Origin: SPJN01 sp965229935 | Lineage (GTDB): Bacteria > Pseudomonadota > Alphaproteobacteria > SPJN01 | Length of the DNA: 64,000 nt | Assembly: GCA_965229935.1 (NCBI GenBank) | Contig: CBDDKB010000002.1 | Location: forward strand, 2,666,001 to 2,730,000 | Reading direction: 5' to 3' | Shown: in pieces, positions 19,280 through 27,927 of the stretch | Layout of the letters: each line of letters opens with the position of its first letter | Position numbering within the stretch: position 1 is the first letter of the stretch | The notes under the pieces: model-generated | Told to the model about the DNA's origin: nothing | Database searches by the model: none | The model's input: only the letters and a program-made list of their open reading frames with translations | Made by a program: the position numbers and the translations under genes

Positions 19280-20872
19280 ATGGAAGATGCAGCGGAATTT
19301 GATCGCAAGCCAGTGCGGAAAGACAGCTTGCTGGGCGCGCGCCCATTTGCGGCCAGTTATGCGAGCGAGCATGTTGCGGGTACAGAGTTTGTTATCGGTG
19401 CCATGTTTGTGGCATGGGGTGTTTCGACCGCTGATGTGATTATTGGTCTGATTGCGGGTAATCTGCTTGCGGTGCTAAGCTGGGTCATTCTATGCGCGCC
19501 TGTGGCGATAGACACCCGCCTAACCCTTTATGCCTATCTTGAAAAGATTGGTGGCCCGGGCATAATCAAGCTCTATTCATTGCTGAATGGCATCTTCTTT
19601 GTCGTGCTGGGCGGGGCAATGATAACGGTTTCAGCCTCTGCCGTGCGGTTATTGTTTGATATTCCCGCGCAGATCAACTGGTATCCCGATGACTGGCGTT
19701 TTGTTATTGTGGCCGTTCTGGTCGGCTTAGTGGTAGCAACAATTGCCGCGCGCGGTTTTGGCATTGTAGCTCGCTTTGCGCAGATTTGTGCCCCTTGGAT
19801 GATCGTGATGTTCGGTGCCGGCGCCCTTGCCCTTTGGCCAAGCCTGCAAGAAGCTGCATCAGCGCAAGGTGTTGTAGGGTTTCAAAATATCGGCGATGCC
19901 TTTATTTGGGTTGCGCAACCGGGAAGTGAGATGACGGTCTGGCATGTCGCAGCGTTTGCGTGGATCTGCAATTTGCCCATGCATGTAGGGATGAGCGATA
20001 TGTCAGTCCTGCGTTTTGCGCGCAAAGGCAGCTATGCGGCCTTCTCAGCCTTCGGTATGTATATCGGCCATTTCGGTGCCTGGATTGCGGCAGGCGTCAT
20101 GGGCGCGGGGGCTGCCCATCTGATGCAGAGACAGGTCACCGCGCTTGATGCGGGTGATGTTGCCTTTCAGGCCCTTGGTGCTGCGGGCATTGTTGCAGTG
20201 ATTATCGCCGGTTGGACGACCTCAAACCCGACAATCTATCGCGCAGGGCTTGCCTTCCAATCACTAAACCATAATTGGGATCGCAAGAAGGTAACATTGG
20301 TGGTTGGGGTGTTGACAACCATCATTGCCTGCTTCCCATTCGTGTTTACGCGGTTGATGGATTTTCTGGGTTTGATGGGCCTGTTGATGGCACCGATCGG
20401 TGCTGTGATTATCATGGAACATTGGGTGCTGCCAAAACTTGGTATGACCCGTTATTGGGCATCCGCAAAAAACTTTAATGTTCCTGCTGGCGTCGCATGG
20501 GCGTTGTCGTTGCTGATCGCTTTTGGTTTGAATAGTGCAGGCTTGCACCTGTTCTTCCTGCTGATCCCAACTTGGATCAGCGCAAGCGTGATCTATCTTG
20601 TGCTGGTGAAATTGATGGCAGGAGACGCTGTGACGGTTGCTGAAGTCTCTGAACTAGCAGGTGAATATCACGAAGCCGAAACGCAGAGTGGGGGCAAGGC
20701 CCCGCTGTGGGGCGCTGTGGCGATGGTCAGTCTTGCTGTTTGTGCTGGCATGGCGCTTGCCGTGTTTGGCGGGGTGATGTCACTTGAAGTCTTACGCTCA
20801 TGGATGATCCTGCCGTCGTTAATTTACTTTGTGGTGGCAACTGTTTGGATTATCCGCAAGGAAGGTCGTTGA
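19280..20872 (+). CDS. NCS1-like permease in the rhamnose operon
   Basis: 530 residues from the ATG at 19280, chosen because GGGGGGGAG precedes it; longer open sequence upstream overlaps rhaI and is not needed. About 12 hydrophobic spans. Segments such as 'GTEFVIGAMFVAWGVSTADVIIGLIAGN' and 'WTTSNPTIYRAGLAFQSL' resemble purine/cytosine permeases of the NCS1 family. Since it is the only inner-membrane transporter in the block and cotranscribed with rhaD-rhaI, it is the likely importer for rhamnose or a rhamnoside, a substrate not typical of the family. The alternative is a nucleobase transporter that merely sits here. Confidence 0.75.
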   Translation: MEDAAEFDRKPVRKDSLLGARPFAASYASEHVAGTEFVIGAMFVAWGVSTADVIIGLIAGNLLAVLSWVILCAPVAIDTRLTLYAYLEKIGGPGIIKLYSLLNGIFFVVLGGAMITVSASAVRLLFDIPAQINWYPDDWRFVIVAVLVGLVVATIAARGFGIVARFAQICAPWMIVMFGAGALALWPSLQEAASAQGVVGFQNIGDAFIWVAQPGSEMTVWHVAAFAWICNLPMHVGMSDMSVLRFARKGSYAAFSAFGMYIGHFGAWIAAGVMGAGAAHLMQRQVTALDAGDVAFQALGAAGIVAVIIAGWTTSNPTIYRAGLAFQSLNHNWDRKKVTLVVGVLTTIIACFPFVFTRLMDFLGLMGLLMAPIGAVIIMEHWVLPKLGMTRYWASAKNFNVPAGVAWALSLLIAFGLNSAGLHLFFLLIPTWISASVIYLVLVKLMAGDAVTVAEVSELAGEYHEAETQSGGKAPLWGAVAMVSLAVCAGMALAVFGGVMSLEVLRSWMILPSLIYFVVATVWIIRKEGR

Positions 20873-20938
20873 TTGACTGAAATGAATTCAGCTCACTGCC
20901 CGTCCTTACCCCCCAACAAGCGAGATGAGCTGAAGACG

Positions 20939-21110
20939 TGACCTGCTTCCCGAATTTTGGACCGTTTGAAGCTGGAATTTTCTAATTATGATCGAAGAGA
21001 TCGGAAGGAGATTGTTCTATGAAGTGGAGTCGATAAACGGACGCGCAGATAGCTTTTTTTGAAGCATCCCGTCAGAGGGAAAGTTACATATCGAACGCCA
21101 TATTTATGCG
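20939..21110 (+). mobile_element. IS3-family remnant (left end and start of orfA)
   Basis: Begins TGACCTGCTTCCCGAATTTT, like the terminal repeat of IS3-group elements. Downstream an ATG at 21019 opens an OrfA-like reading frame 'MKWSR' then a stop, then 'TDAQIAFFEASRQ', which matches the conserved OrfA start apart from the nonsense codon. The rest of the element is missing. It sits in the 430-bp gap between the permease and repeat B, which otherwise holds no gene. Confidence 0.6.
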
Positions 21111-21217
21111 TCGTTACCGAAATGTTCCGGTTTCTCAATCTCTAACGAATTGAATTCATTAGAAACGTCCCAGATGCAAAATATGGCATATTTGCTGCGA
21201 TCAAAATTGAATTAGTG

Positions 21218-21354
21218 GTTTACAAACCATGCCGCTGTTTGAAGCAATCTGATTGGTTTTGACGCCGCAACTTCCGACAACTCATTGAAATCATTTGCGG
21301 CACTTCAGACTACGAATCTGGGGGTCGGGAGTTCGAATCTTCCCCGGTGCGCCA
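21218..21354 (+). repeat. Island junction B: shared arm plus tRNA-Arg(ACG) 3' half
   Basis: 21218-21304 is an arm about 75% identical to 62940-63026 (both start GTTTACAAACC and share ATTGAAATCATT). 21305-21354 is the 3' half of a tRNA-Arg: anticodon arm with ACG, variable loop, T arm (GGGAG-TTCGAAT-CTTCC), acceptor strand and CCA. The 5' half is absent, so this is not a functional tRNA gene but an attachment-site copy. A terminator-like hairpin follows at once, as after a genuine tRNA. Confidence 0.85.
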
Positions 21355-21355
21355 A

Positions 21356-21394
21356 AAACCAAATGTGGGTCGTATTTGCGGCCCATTTTGGTTT
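21356..21394 (+). terminator. Terminator-like hairpin after the tRNA fragment
   Basis: AAACCAAA..TGGG pairs with CCCATTTTGGTTT around a 13-nt loop, starting 1 nt after the CCA. Its position suggests it was the native terminator of the tRNA-Arg gene. Confidence 0.55.
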
Positions 21395-21504
21395 CTGCGC
21401 ACATCAAACAAAGTGCGCCACTATCTTTCCCAGTACTATCAACGGTTTCAGCGCGATGTAGTCGTTGATGGGTTGCGCGTAAAAACCCATGAACGTCTAC
21501 AATT

Positions 21505-22716
21505 TCACCGTTTGGGCAGAATTTGCGGATCTGCCTGCTGCCTCGTCGCTAATATCAGCGCAACAAGGCCTGCGCCGCCGACCAGTCCGGCCAGAATACC
21601 CGCCGCTGCAAAGCCAAAGCTCTCGCCCACCCAGCCGCCAAGGGCAGGGCCAGCGGCGCCCCCCAACAACATGGCCACGGAGTTTAGAACCGTGCCGCGT
21701 CCGTCGGGCTGTGTATCGGTCGCGAGACCCACAATATAAGGCAAGGCCAGTACATAGAAAAAAGTAGTCGTGGAAAGCAGAATGGCAAAGGCCATCGGAT
21801 CAGCCCACAATGTAAGCAGTATGGTTGCGATCAGCTTCACGCCGATAGCAACGGTAAGCAGCAAGCGCCGCCCAAAGCGGGTGCCGATTGCTGCGGCAAT
21901 GCCTGCTGCCAAAAGCGCAAGCACAATGCCGATGGCCAGTATATAGGCTACCTCGTCTGCGCCAAGGCCGGCGTGCGCGCCAATCGGGTTCATCAGGACA
22001 TAGACCGCCGCATCTGACACCGCGAGCGCAAATGCGCCGGCAAGTACAAGATAAAGGCGTGGTTCCACGTCTTTAAGCGCAGTGAGCGGATTTTGAACCG
22101 GCACGGCTGTGCTTGGCCGGTCATCTGCCCGCAACAGCAATGCCCCGGGCAAGATGATGAGGCCAAAGAAAGCCAGCAGCAGCATGCCCGTCTTAGCGCC
22201 GTCTGCATCTAGGGTTGCGCCTAGCATCGCAACGGACACGGCGCCGATCAGTGTGCCGAGTAAGATCGCGAAGGATTGTGTGCGGTCTGGGTCGCCAGAT
22301 GCGGCCACAGCCGTACCGGAAGCTGTAAGGGCAATGCCGGCAAATATCCCGGCCAAAAGGCGCGCGGAGAGGAAAGCAAGTGGGGCGGCGATCAAATAGG
22401 CAGACGCCAATGTTGCCAGCGCCCACAAGGCCAGCATCATAACACTGACGCTGCGTATGGAATGCGCCTGCACGAAATAATTGGTGGATGCCGAAACCAG
22501 TGCCGTCACCAATATTTCCCCACTGATAAGGAGGGATACCCCCGTCAGCGTATAGGGGCTGTTTTCGATGGCGAGCAGCGCCCCAACAATCAAGGGTGCA
22601 AAAATAGGGGTGAGGGAGGCGGGCCCCGACACAAAGATGGAACCTGCCCCAATGCGCACATAGTGCCCCCAAGGCGGTGCCGTCGCCTTCGCCAAATTTG
22701 CCTGCCCGCCTGTCAT
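21505..22716 (-). CDS. MFS transporter, exporter-like
   Basis: 403 residues, reverse strand, with about 12 hydrophobic spans and a central loop. It resembles small drug or metabolite exporters of the DHA-type MFS in size, but no substrate-specific motif is evident. GAGGCGAG just before the ATG serves as the ribosome binding site. It is divergent from the Rieske gene, and the 53 bp between them hold the palindrome at 22747, so both are probably controlled by the local TetR. It may export a product or toxic substrate of the oxygenases. Confidence 0.8.
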   Translation of the reverse strand: MTGGQANLAKATAPPWGHYVRIGAGSIFVSGPASLTPIFAPLIVGALLAIENSPYTLTGVSLLISGEILVTALVSASTNYFVQAHSIRSVSVMMLALWALATLASAYLIAAPLAFLSARLLAGIFAGIALTASGTAVAASGDPDRTQSFAILLGTLIGAVSVAMLGATLDADGAKTGMLLLAFFGLIILPGALLLRADDRPSTAVPVQNPLTALKDVEPRLYLVLAGAFALAVSDAAVYVLMNPIGAHAGLGADEVAYILAIGIVLALLAAGIAAAIGTRFGRRLLLTVAIGVKLIATILLTLWADPMAFAILLSTTTFFYVLALPYIVGLATDTQPDGRGTVLNSVAMLLGGAAGPALGGWVGESFGFAAAGILAGLVGGAGLVALILATRQQADPQILPKR

Positions 22717-22746
22717 CTCGCCTCACTATTTGCGCTTGCCCAATTC

Positions 22747-22763
22747 AAATACCATTGGTATTT
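22747..22763. promoter_or_regulatory. TetR-type operator, copy 1
   Basis: AAATACCATTGGTATTT, a perfect 8-1-8 palindrome in the MFS/Rieske divergent promoter region. A near copy is at 26982 in the other divergent region of the cluster. The right arm overlaps a TATTTT that could be the -10 of the Rieske gene. Confidence 0.7.
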
Positions 22764-22769
22764 TAAATT

Positions 22770-24083
22770 ATGGAACATTTATACCGCGCAGAAAAGCCTT
22801 TAGATGCCGCCGAAACCTTCGCGGGTGAAGCTTATTGGTCGCCAGAGGCGGCGGCGTTGGAAGAAAGGCGCATCTTCAAAAAGTCCTGGCTTTATTTCTG
22901 CAAAGCAGCCGATGTTGCCGTGCCCGGTCACTATGCGGCACGACAGATTTGCGATCAATCGCTTGTTGTAACCCGGGACCGCGATGGCACATTGCGTGCG
23001 CTTTCCAATGTTTGTCTGCATCGCGCCGGGCCTATTATGGAAGAGGGAACGGGTAAGGCCGCCTCGCTCACCTGCCGCTATCACCGTTGGGCCTATGGGT
23101 TGGACGGGGCACTGCGTGCTGCCCCAGACTTTCCAGAGCTTGACCCGTCTACCTGCCGCTTGCCGGAATTTCCGGTCGCTGAATGGGGGCCCTTCATCTT
23201 CATCGCCCTAGAAGACCCCGGCCACAGTTTGGAAGACGCCTTGGGCCCCGTGCTTGACTTGGCAAGGAACTATGAGATTGAAAAGCTGGAACATTCCTAT
23301 TCTTCCAGCTTTACCATGCAGTGTAACTGGAAGGCCTTTGTGGAAAATTCACTGGAGGCATATCACGTCCCCACCATCCATCCGGTGCTTTGGGCCTCCT
23401 CCACATTGGAGCGCTACCGCACGACGGTTGAAGCGCCGCTCATCACCAAGCAAACGTCCTCGCAAGAAGATATGCGGGCTGATTATGGCTTAAGCGACCC
23501 CAAGATTCAGAACCTGCTGAAACGGCTTGCCCCATCTTTACCGAAGCTGACCGCAGAAGAACAAGGCATCTCGCAGTTCATCAACCTTTTCCCTACTTTC
23601 ATTGTGAACTTGCATCCTGATCACATGAACACCGTTTGGGCGGAACCTTTGGATGCGGATCACACCCGTATCACACTCGATTATTGGTTTTTGCCGGAAC
23701 GGGCCAGCCCACCCCATGGCCGCTTTGGCAAATGGTTGCGGCGCACATTGGATCAATCCTTGAAGGACACCGCAGATGGCCCGATGCCCGACACGGCCGC
23801 CATGGCGAAGGATGATGGCAGCGCCATGCAATCCGCCCTTTTCTGGCTGCTGCAACATTCCGGACTGTTTCGGAAAGCAGTGGGGGCGGAACTTGCGCGT
23901 TACCTCACGCTCTATTACACCGACCTGACCTTGCGTGAAGATATGGGTATTGCCCGCGATACGCAGCGCAACCTAAAATCCGGTGCCTATCAATTCGGAC
24001 GGCTGGTACCGGCACATGAAAACGCCGTGCATCACTTTCAAAACTATGTGCGACGCATGATCAAAAAAGGCGCAGATTCATGA
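22770..24083 (+). CDS. Rieske non-heme iron oxygenase, alpha subunit
   Basis: 437 residues. The Rieske [2Fe-2S] domain has C82-x-H84 and C102-x2-H105 ('CLHRAG', 'CRYHRW'); the catalytic domain has the mononuclear iron motif in 'NWKAFVENSLEAYHVPTIH' (His199, His204). These enzymes hydroxylate or demethylate aromatics, quaternary amines and similar small molecules using electrons from a reductase. No reductase or ferredoxin gene is in the cluster, so an unlinked partner is expected. The start codon has no Shine-Dalgarno sequence and lies just 7 bp from the operator, suggesting a leaderless transcript. It overlaps the TetR gene by 4 bases. Confidence 0.88.
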   Translation: MEHLYRAEKPLDAAETFAGEAYWSPEAAALEERRIFKKSWLYFCKAADVAVPGHYAARQICDQSLVVTRDRDGTLRALSNVCLHRAGPIMEEGTGKAASLTCRYHRWAYGLDGALRAAPDFPELDPSTCRLPEFPVAEWGPFIFIALEDPGHSLEDALGPVLDLARNYEIEKLEHSYSSSFTMQCNWKAFVENSLEAYHVPTIHPVLWASSTLERYRTTVEAPLITKQTSSQEDMRADYGLSDPKIQNLLKRLAPSLPKLTAEEQGISQFINLFPTFIVNLHPDHMNTVWAEPLDADHTRITLDYWFLPERASPPHGRFGKWLRRTLDQSLKDTADGPMPDTAAMAKDDGSAMQSALFWLLQHSGLFRKAVGAELARYLTLYYTDLTLREDMGIARDTQRNLKSGAYQFGRLVPAHENAVHHFQNYVRRMIKKGADS

Positions 24084-24655
24084 ATTTGCGCGCCCAGCGA
24101 CAACAACAAACCCGCAATGAGTTGATAGTGGCCGCGACTGCCCGTTTCGCGGAGCACGGGTTCCACGGCACAACGTTGGACATGATTGCGAAGGAAGCAG
24201 GCTATACCAAAGGCGCGGTCTATTCGAATTTCAGCACCAAGGACGAGTTGTTCTTGGCTGCGCTTGAAAGCGAAACGGCAAACCGTGTCGCGATCATGGA
24301 ACAGATCATCGGCAAAGGTGAAGCGAACGACGCCTGGGAAAAAGGCATAGTGCGCTGGTTTGAAGAAACATTGGATGCGGAGCGCGGCTGGTTTTTGGCA
24401 GAGATGGAATTTGCCGTGCACACCGTGCGGACCCCAGAGGGGCAGCAAAAGCTGGAGGCGACCTATGCCCCCATGCTGGCAGCCATTGCAAAGGTCACCG
24501 GCAATCAACTGGGCGCAAATGCAGGTGAAGAAATCGCCCGTCTCTTCATGGCGTTGTCCTTCGGCATTGGCATGGAACATGCCCGCGTACCCGCCAAAAC
24601 GCCGCTTGGCGCCTTGGAATTTGCGCTCCGCCGAATCGCGCAGCCAAAGCGCTAG
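24080..24655 (+). CDS. TetR-family regulator of the Rieske/PhyH cluster
   Basis: 191 residues. N-terminal helix-turn-helix (about 10-55: 'ATARFAEHGFHGTTLDMIAKEAGYTKGAVYSNFSTKDELF', shown here only as a motif region) is classic TetR; the C-terminal part is a variable ligand-binding domain. It is translationally coupled to the Rieske gene (ATGA overlap), so it would be autoregulated through the 22747 operator. The second palindrome at 26982 extends its control to the TonB receptor and PhyH gene. It is convergent with the TonB gene and their ends overlap by 4 bases. Confidence 0.9.
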   Translation: MNLRAQRQQQTRNELIVAATARFAEHGFHGTTLDMIAKEAGYTKGAVYSNFSTKDELFLAALESETANRVAIMEQIIGKGEANDAWEKGIVRWFEETLDAERGWFLAEMEFAVHTVRTPEGQQKLEATYAPMLAAIAKVTGNQLGANAGEEIARLFMALSFGIGMEHARVPAKTPLGALEFALRRIAQPKR

Positions 24656-26934
24656 AAATAAATTCTGAACTCAGCTTCTACCGTGCGCGGTGCATAAGCC
24701 GCGCCAAAATGGGTGCCGGGAAACAAAGGCGTGTCGTCTGAGGACGCCAGGACATTTTCATCCGTCACATTGTCTATATAGACAAGAAAGCTCCACCGTT
24801 CATTCACATCTGCAAAGCCGATGCGCGCATTCACCATCCCATAAGCATCAGAGCTGTCGATAGGGTCATGATCGACCGTGAAATAAATGAAGTCAGAGAA
24901 TGTCAAATCTGCGGACAGCAACATGAGGAACGGCAAATTACCAAGGGGTTGCTGATAGATGAAGCCAGCCGCGCCAGACCATTCAGGTGCATATGGTAAT
25001 GTTTCGCCGGACTGATCACACGGTGCTTCCTCGCCAGAGGTGGCGGAGCATGGTCCGCCGGGAAAGCTGTCATAGGTCGCGTCCAACAGCGCGCCAGAGA
25101 AATTGAACATCAAATTTTCGCTGACCGCTAACCAACCTTCAACTTCCAACCCTTGCGAAATGGCAGAGGCAGCATTTTCCACCACAAAGGAAAAGCCGTT
25201 AAAGGCACTGACTTGTAGGTCCGAAAACTCCGTACGGAATATCCCGGCATTCACTCGCGCGGCGCCGCCCATAAAGTCAGCCTTTATGCCTGCCTCATAG
25301 GTCCAGGAGGTTTCGCTTTCGAATTCAAGCTGGCTGGCATTGGACGCTGATGCGTTAAACCCGCCGGACTTAAAGCCGCGCGCCACTGTCACAAAGCCCA
25401 TAATGTCTTCATTAAACGAAACTTTGACGGATGCTTTGGGCGACACATCCCATTCCGAACGGCTGCGCGTTTCGTCAAATTCTTCAGTGTCAGGCACCGC
25501 AGCGGGGAACAAAAGCCCGGACCCGGTCAGATAAAGATCGGCATGCACATCTTTCTCATCATAGGAAAGACGCACCCCGCCAATCAGCGTCAACCAATCG
25601 GTCAGATGCCAATTGGCCTGCCCGAATACCGCGCCGCCGGATTGTACCTGATCAATGGACTGAATATTGTTTTCCGCAAAGCCTTCTGCGCCAAGGCCGG
25701 TGGTGACGCCACTAACAATCAGATCAACCGCATCCCCCAGGGGGCCTAGCGCGCCTGCCGTGGCAGCAGGTAGTAATTGGTCAATCAAGGTGCCGCCGAC
25801 ATCATCTTTCAGCAGCCCCGCATTCGCGAAAGCGTAAAGCTCACTGTGGCTGAAATAGGCCCCCGCCACAAAGTCAAATGTTTCACCCAAGGGGCTTGTC
25901 AAACGCAGTTCCTGCGTGAATTGGTTGAAGTCTTCATTGTTCGTGAATTCAAGCACCGGGATCGGGCCCATATCCGCATCAAAGGCCACATCTTCATCCA
26001 ATTGTGCATAGGCGGAGATGGACGTGAGTGTGTATGCCCCAAATGATATGTCAGCGGTTAACACGCCATTGATAATATCTTTGTCGGAAAAGCTGGGCGC
26101 ATCCATCTGTTTCTTGCCGTTGAACACGTTATCTTCGGTTCTGGGGTCGAAGGTTTTGTAAAGCGCGAGCACATCTTCGGTAGCTGCATAAAGTTCAGAC
26201 CGTGGGCCATTATCTTTGATGGACGCCCCTTCCATGGACAAGGTTGCATCAAGCCAATCGTTACGGGCGCGAAGTTTGAAACGGCCATTTAGGCTGTTTA
26301 AATCCCCCTGATCGATCCCGCGCGTTTCATTAAAGGTGACGCCGTCTGCCTTGTCGTAAGACAGCGCTGCCCGGAAGGCGATCGCTTCACCCCAAATAGG
26401 TCCGGTCACGACACCACGCGCACGCCTATGATCCAACTCACCGCCCAGCAGCTCAACATTGCCGCCAAATTCAAATTCAGGCTTGCCGGTTTTTAGGTGC
26501 AAGGCCCCCGCAATGGTGTTCTTGCCGTAAAGCGTACCTTGTGGGCCGCGCAACACTTCAATAGCTGACAGATCCAATAGGCCGCCGGTCAAGTAGGCCG
26601 CCCGGCCCAACGACACACCATCAATGATAATGCCAACAGATTGTTCAAAGCCTTTATTATAGTCGGACCCAAGTCCCCGCATCCAAATGAAATTGAAAGT
26701 GTTGGAGGCGATGATGTTGACGTTTGGCAGGTAAGCCTGCGCCTCATTCAAGTCAGCAATGTTTTTGAACTTCAGCGTTTCTTCCCCAATGGCCGAAACG
26801 GACAAAGGCACGTCTTGAATATTTTCATCCCGCTTTTGGGCGGAGACGACAATTTCATCCAACATCGGCTCTGCCGCCCAAAGTGGCATAACCCATACGC
26901 TCAACACCAACGGCATCGCAAAACGTTTCAACAC
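24652..26934 (-). CDS. TonB-dependent outer-membrane receptor
   Basis: 760 residues, reverse strand. It starts at a GTG (26934) with GGAGG upstream; signal peptide of about 20 residues. Plug 'LDEIVVSAQKRDENIQDVPLS' and 'IEVLRGPQGTLYGKNTIAGALHL'; the barrel ends in 'EAEFRIYF' with terminal Phe. It is the uptake component of the TetR-controlled cluster; the ligand is unknown but is presumably the substrate of the Rieske/PhyH oxygenases. It is related in sequence style to receptor 1 of the rhamnose block (similar ends 'APRTVE' and 'PPRTFS'). Confidence 0.92.
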   Translation of the reverse strand: MLKRFAMPLVLSVWVMPLWAAEPMLDEIVVSAQKRDENIQDVPLSVSAIGEETLKFKNIADLNEAQAYLPNVNIIASNTFNFIWMRGLGSDYNKGFEQSVGIIIDGVSLGRAAYLTGGLLDLSAIEVLRGPQGTLYGKNTIAGALHLKTGKPEFEFGGNVELLGGELDHRRARGVVTGPIWGEAIAFRAALSYDKADGVTFNETRGIDQGDLNSLNGRFKLRARNDWLDATLSMEGASIKDNGPRSELYAATEDVLALYKTFDPRTEDNVFNGKKQMDAPSFSDKDIINGVLTADISFGAYTLTSISAYAQLDEDVAFDADMGPIPVLEFTNNEDFNQFTQELRLTSPLGETFDFVAGAYFSHSELYAFANAGLLKDDVGGTLIDQLLPAATAGALGPLGDAVDLIVSGVTTGLGAEGFAENNIQSIDQVQSGGAVFGQANWHLTDWLTLIGGVRLSYDEKDVHADLYLTGSGLLFPAAVPDTEEFDETRSRSEWDVSPKASVKVSFNEDIMGFVTVARGFKSGGFNASASNASQLEFESETSWTYEAGIKADFMGGAARVNAGIFRTEFSDLQVSAFNGFSFVVENAASAISQGLEVEGWLAVSENLMFNFSGALLDATYDSFPGGPCSATSGEEAPCDQSGETLPYAPEWSGAAGFIYQQPLGNLPFLMLLSADLTFSDFIYFTVDHDPIDSSDAYGMVNARIGFADVNERWSFLVYIDNVTDENVLASSDDTPLFPGTHFGAAYAPRTVEAEFRIYF

Positions 26935-26981
26935 AGCCCCATTCCTCCAATTGCAGGCGAAACTTAGCCTATTTCTATTTC

Positions 26982-26998
26982 AAATACCACTGGTATCT
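26982..26998. promoter_or_regulatory. TetR-type operator, copy 2
   Basis: AAATACCACTGGTATCT between the divergent TonB receptor and PhyH genes. It differs from the copy at 22747 in the central base and one arm base, and keeps the ATACCA-N-TGGTAT core. It covers the expected -35 area of the PhyH promoter. Confidence 0.7.
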
Positions 26999-27012
26999 CA
27001 AATCAAAATGGC

Positions 27013-27018
27013 TATAAT
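27013..27018 (+). promoter_or_regulatory. -10 box of the PhyH gene
   Basis: Consensus TATAAT ending 6 bp before the ATG at 27025. Transcription would begin at or next to the start codon, implying a leaderless mRNA; no Shine-Dalgarno sequence is present. The operator at 26982 lies where a repressor would block polymerase. Confidence 0.6.
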
Positions 27019-27024
27019 TCCCGC

Positions 27025-27846
27025 ATGATTAAGGAATTTGACGCCAAAACTGATTTAAAGGATTTGCCCGCCGCCTTGGACGCGGATGGGGCTGCGATCG
27101 TGCAAAATTTGGTGCCGGAAGATCAGCTCAGCGCCATTAACCGTGCTATTGACCCCTTGGTGGCGGCTTTTACCTTTCAGCCCCGTGGGCATGAAATTTA
27201 TGATGAATTTGCCGGGCGGCAGACTGTCCGACTGCAAGGCATGGTCGCGAAGTGCCCCGAAACAGAGGCACTGATCGCGCAAGAAGATGTGCTTAAAGCC
27301 ACCCGGCACATGCTTGCCCCCAAATGCAGTGATTTCATTCTATCAACGGCCGAATTGATTGAGATCGCGCCCGGCGAAACCGCGCAGATGCTGCATCGTG
27401 ATCAAGATGTATGGACGGAAGTCGCCAAGGTGGGGGAAGCCATATTGGCCTCTTGTATTATCGCGCTGACGCCATTCACGAAAGAAAATGGGGGCACCCA
27501 AGTGGTGCCCGGTTCCCACAAATGGGATGCCAGGCGTCAGGCCCTGCCTGAAGAGATCGCTTATTGCGAAATGCCCGCCGGGTCCGGTCTTGTGTTCCGG
27601 GGCGATGCGCTGCATGGCGGTGGTGAAAACACGACGAATGAACAGCGACGCTGCCTTGCGACATCTTATGTTGTAGGTTGGCTGCGCCCCTTTGAAAACG
27701 CGCAACTTTCAACGCCTAAGGAAGTTGTTCGCGCCCTCACACCGGAGATGCAGGCTCTCCTCGGCTATAAGCTTTATGAAGGCACGATGGGGGATTTCAG
27801 TACCTTTGGCTGGGTGGATTATGATGACCCGGCGAAGGTGCTTTGA
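27025..27846 (+). CDS. PhyH-family Fe(II)/2-oxoglutarate dioxygenase
   Basis: 273 residues. Phytanoyl-CoA dioxygenase-like: 'MLHRDQDVW' supplies the HxD iron ligands, 'GGTQVVPGSHKWD' is the conserved turn, and 'FRGDALHGGGENTTNEQRR' carries the distal His and the 2-oxoglutarate-binding Arg. Such enzymes hydroxylate or cleave small molecules and natural products. Coregulation with a Rieske oxygenase and a TonB receptor suggests a short oxidative pathway for one imported compound. The Mu-like prophage begins 54 bp beyond its stop. Confidence 0.88.
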   Translation: MIKEFDAKTDLKDLPAALDADGAAIVQNLVPEDQLSAINRAIDPLVAAFTFQPRGHEIYDEFAGRQTVRLQGMVAKCPETEALIAQEDVLKATRHMLAPKCSDFILSTAELIEIAPGETAQMLHRDQDVWTEVAKVGEAILASCIIALTPFTKENGGTQVVPGSHKWDARRQALPEEIAYCEMPAGSGLVFRGDALHGGGENTTNEQRRCLATSYVVGWLRPFENAQLSTPKEVVRALTPEMQALLGYKLYEGTMGDFSTFGWVDYDDPAKVL

Positions 27847-27894
27847 AAGATCCGCTGTTTGCTTTGCAAGAATCAGACAGAGTCATCGCAAAAA

Positions 27895-27899
27895 CCCAT
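27895..27899. repeat. Target-site duplication, left copy
   Basis: CCCAT immediately before the prophage left terminus; the same five bases follow the right terminus at 62929-62933. A 5-bp duplication is the Mu rule. Confidence 0.9.
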
Positions 27900-27927
27900 T
27901 GTAGGGGGACAGAGTTATCTGCACTAG
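27900..27927 (+). promoter_or_regulatory. Prophage left end with transposase site L1
   Basis: TGTA followed by a GACA...TTATCTGCACTA site at 27908-27926, in the same register from the terminus as R1 at the other end. A weaker TTTGCAGTA at about 28046 could be a further internal site. Confidence 0.8.

Noticed and set aside
21305..21354. A tRNA-Arg gene
   Set aside because: Only the anticodon arm onward is present; the acceptor 5' strand and D arm are missing, and the upstream sequence is the island arm.
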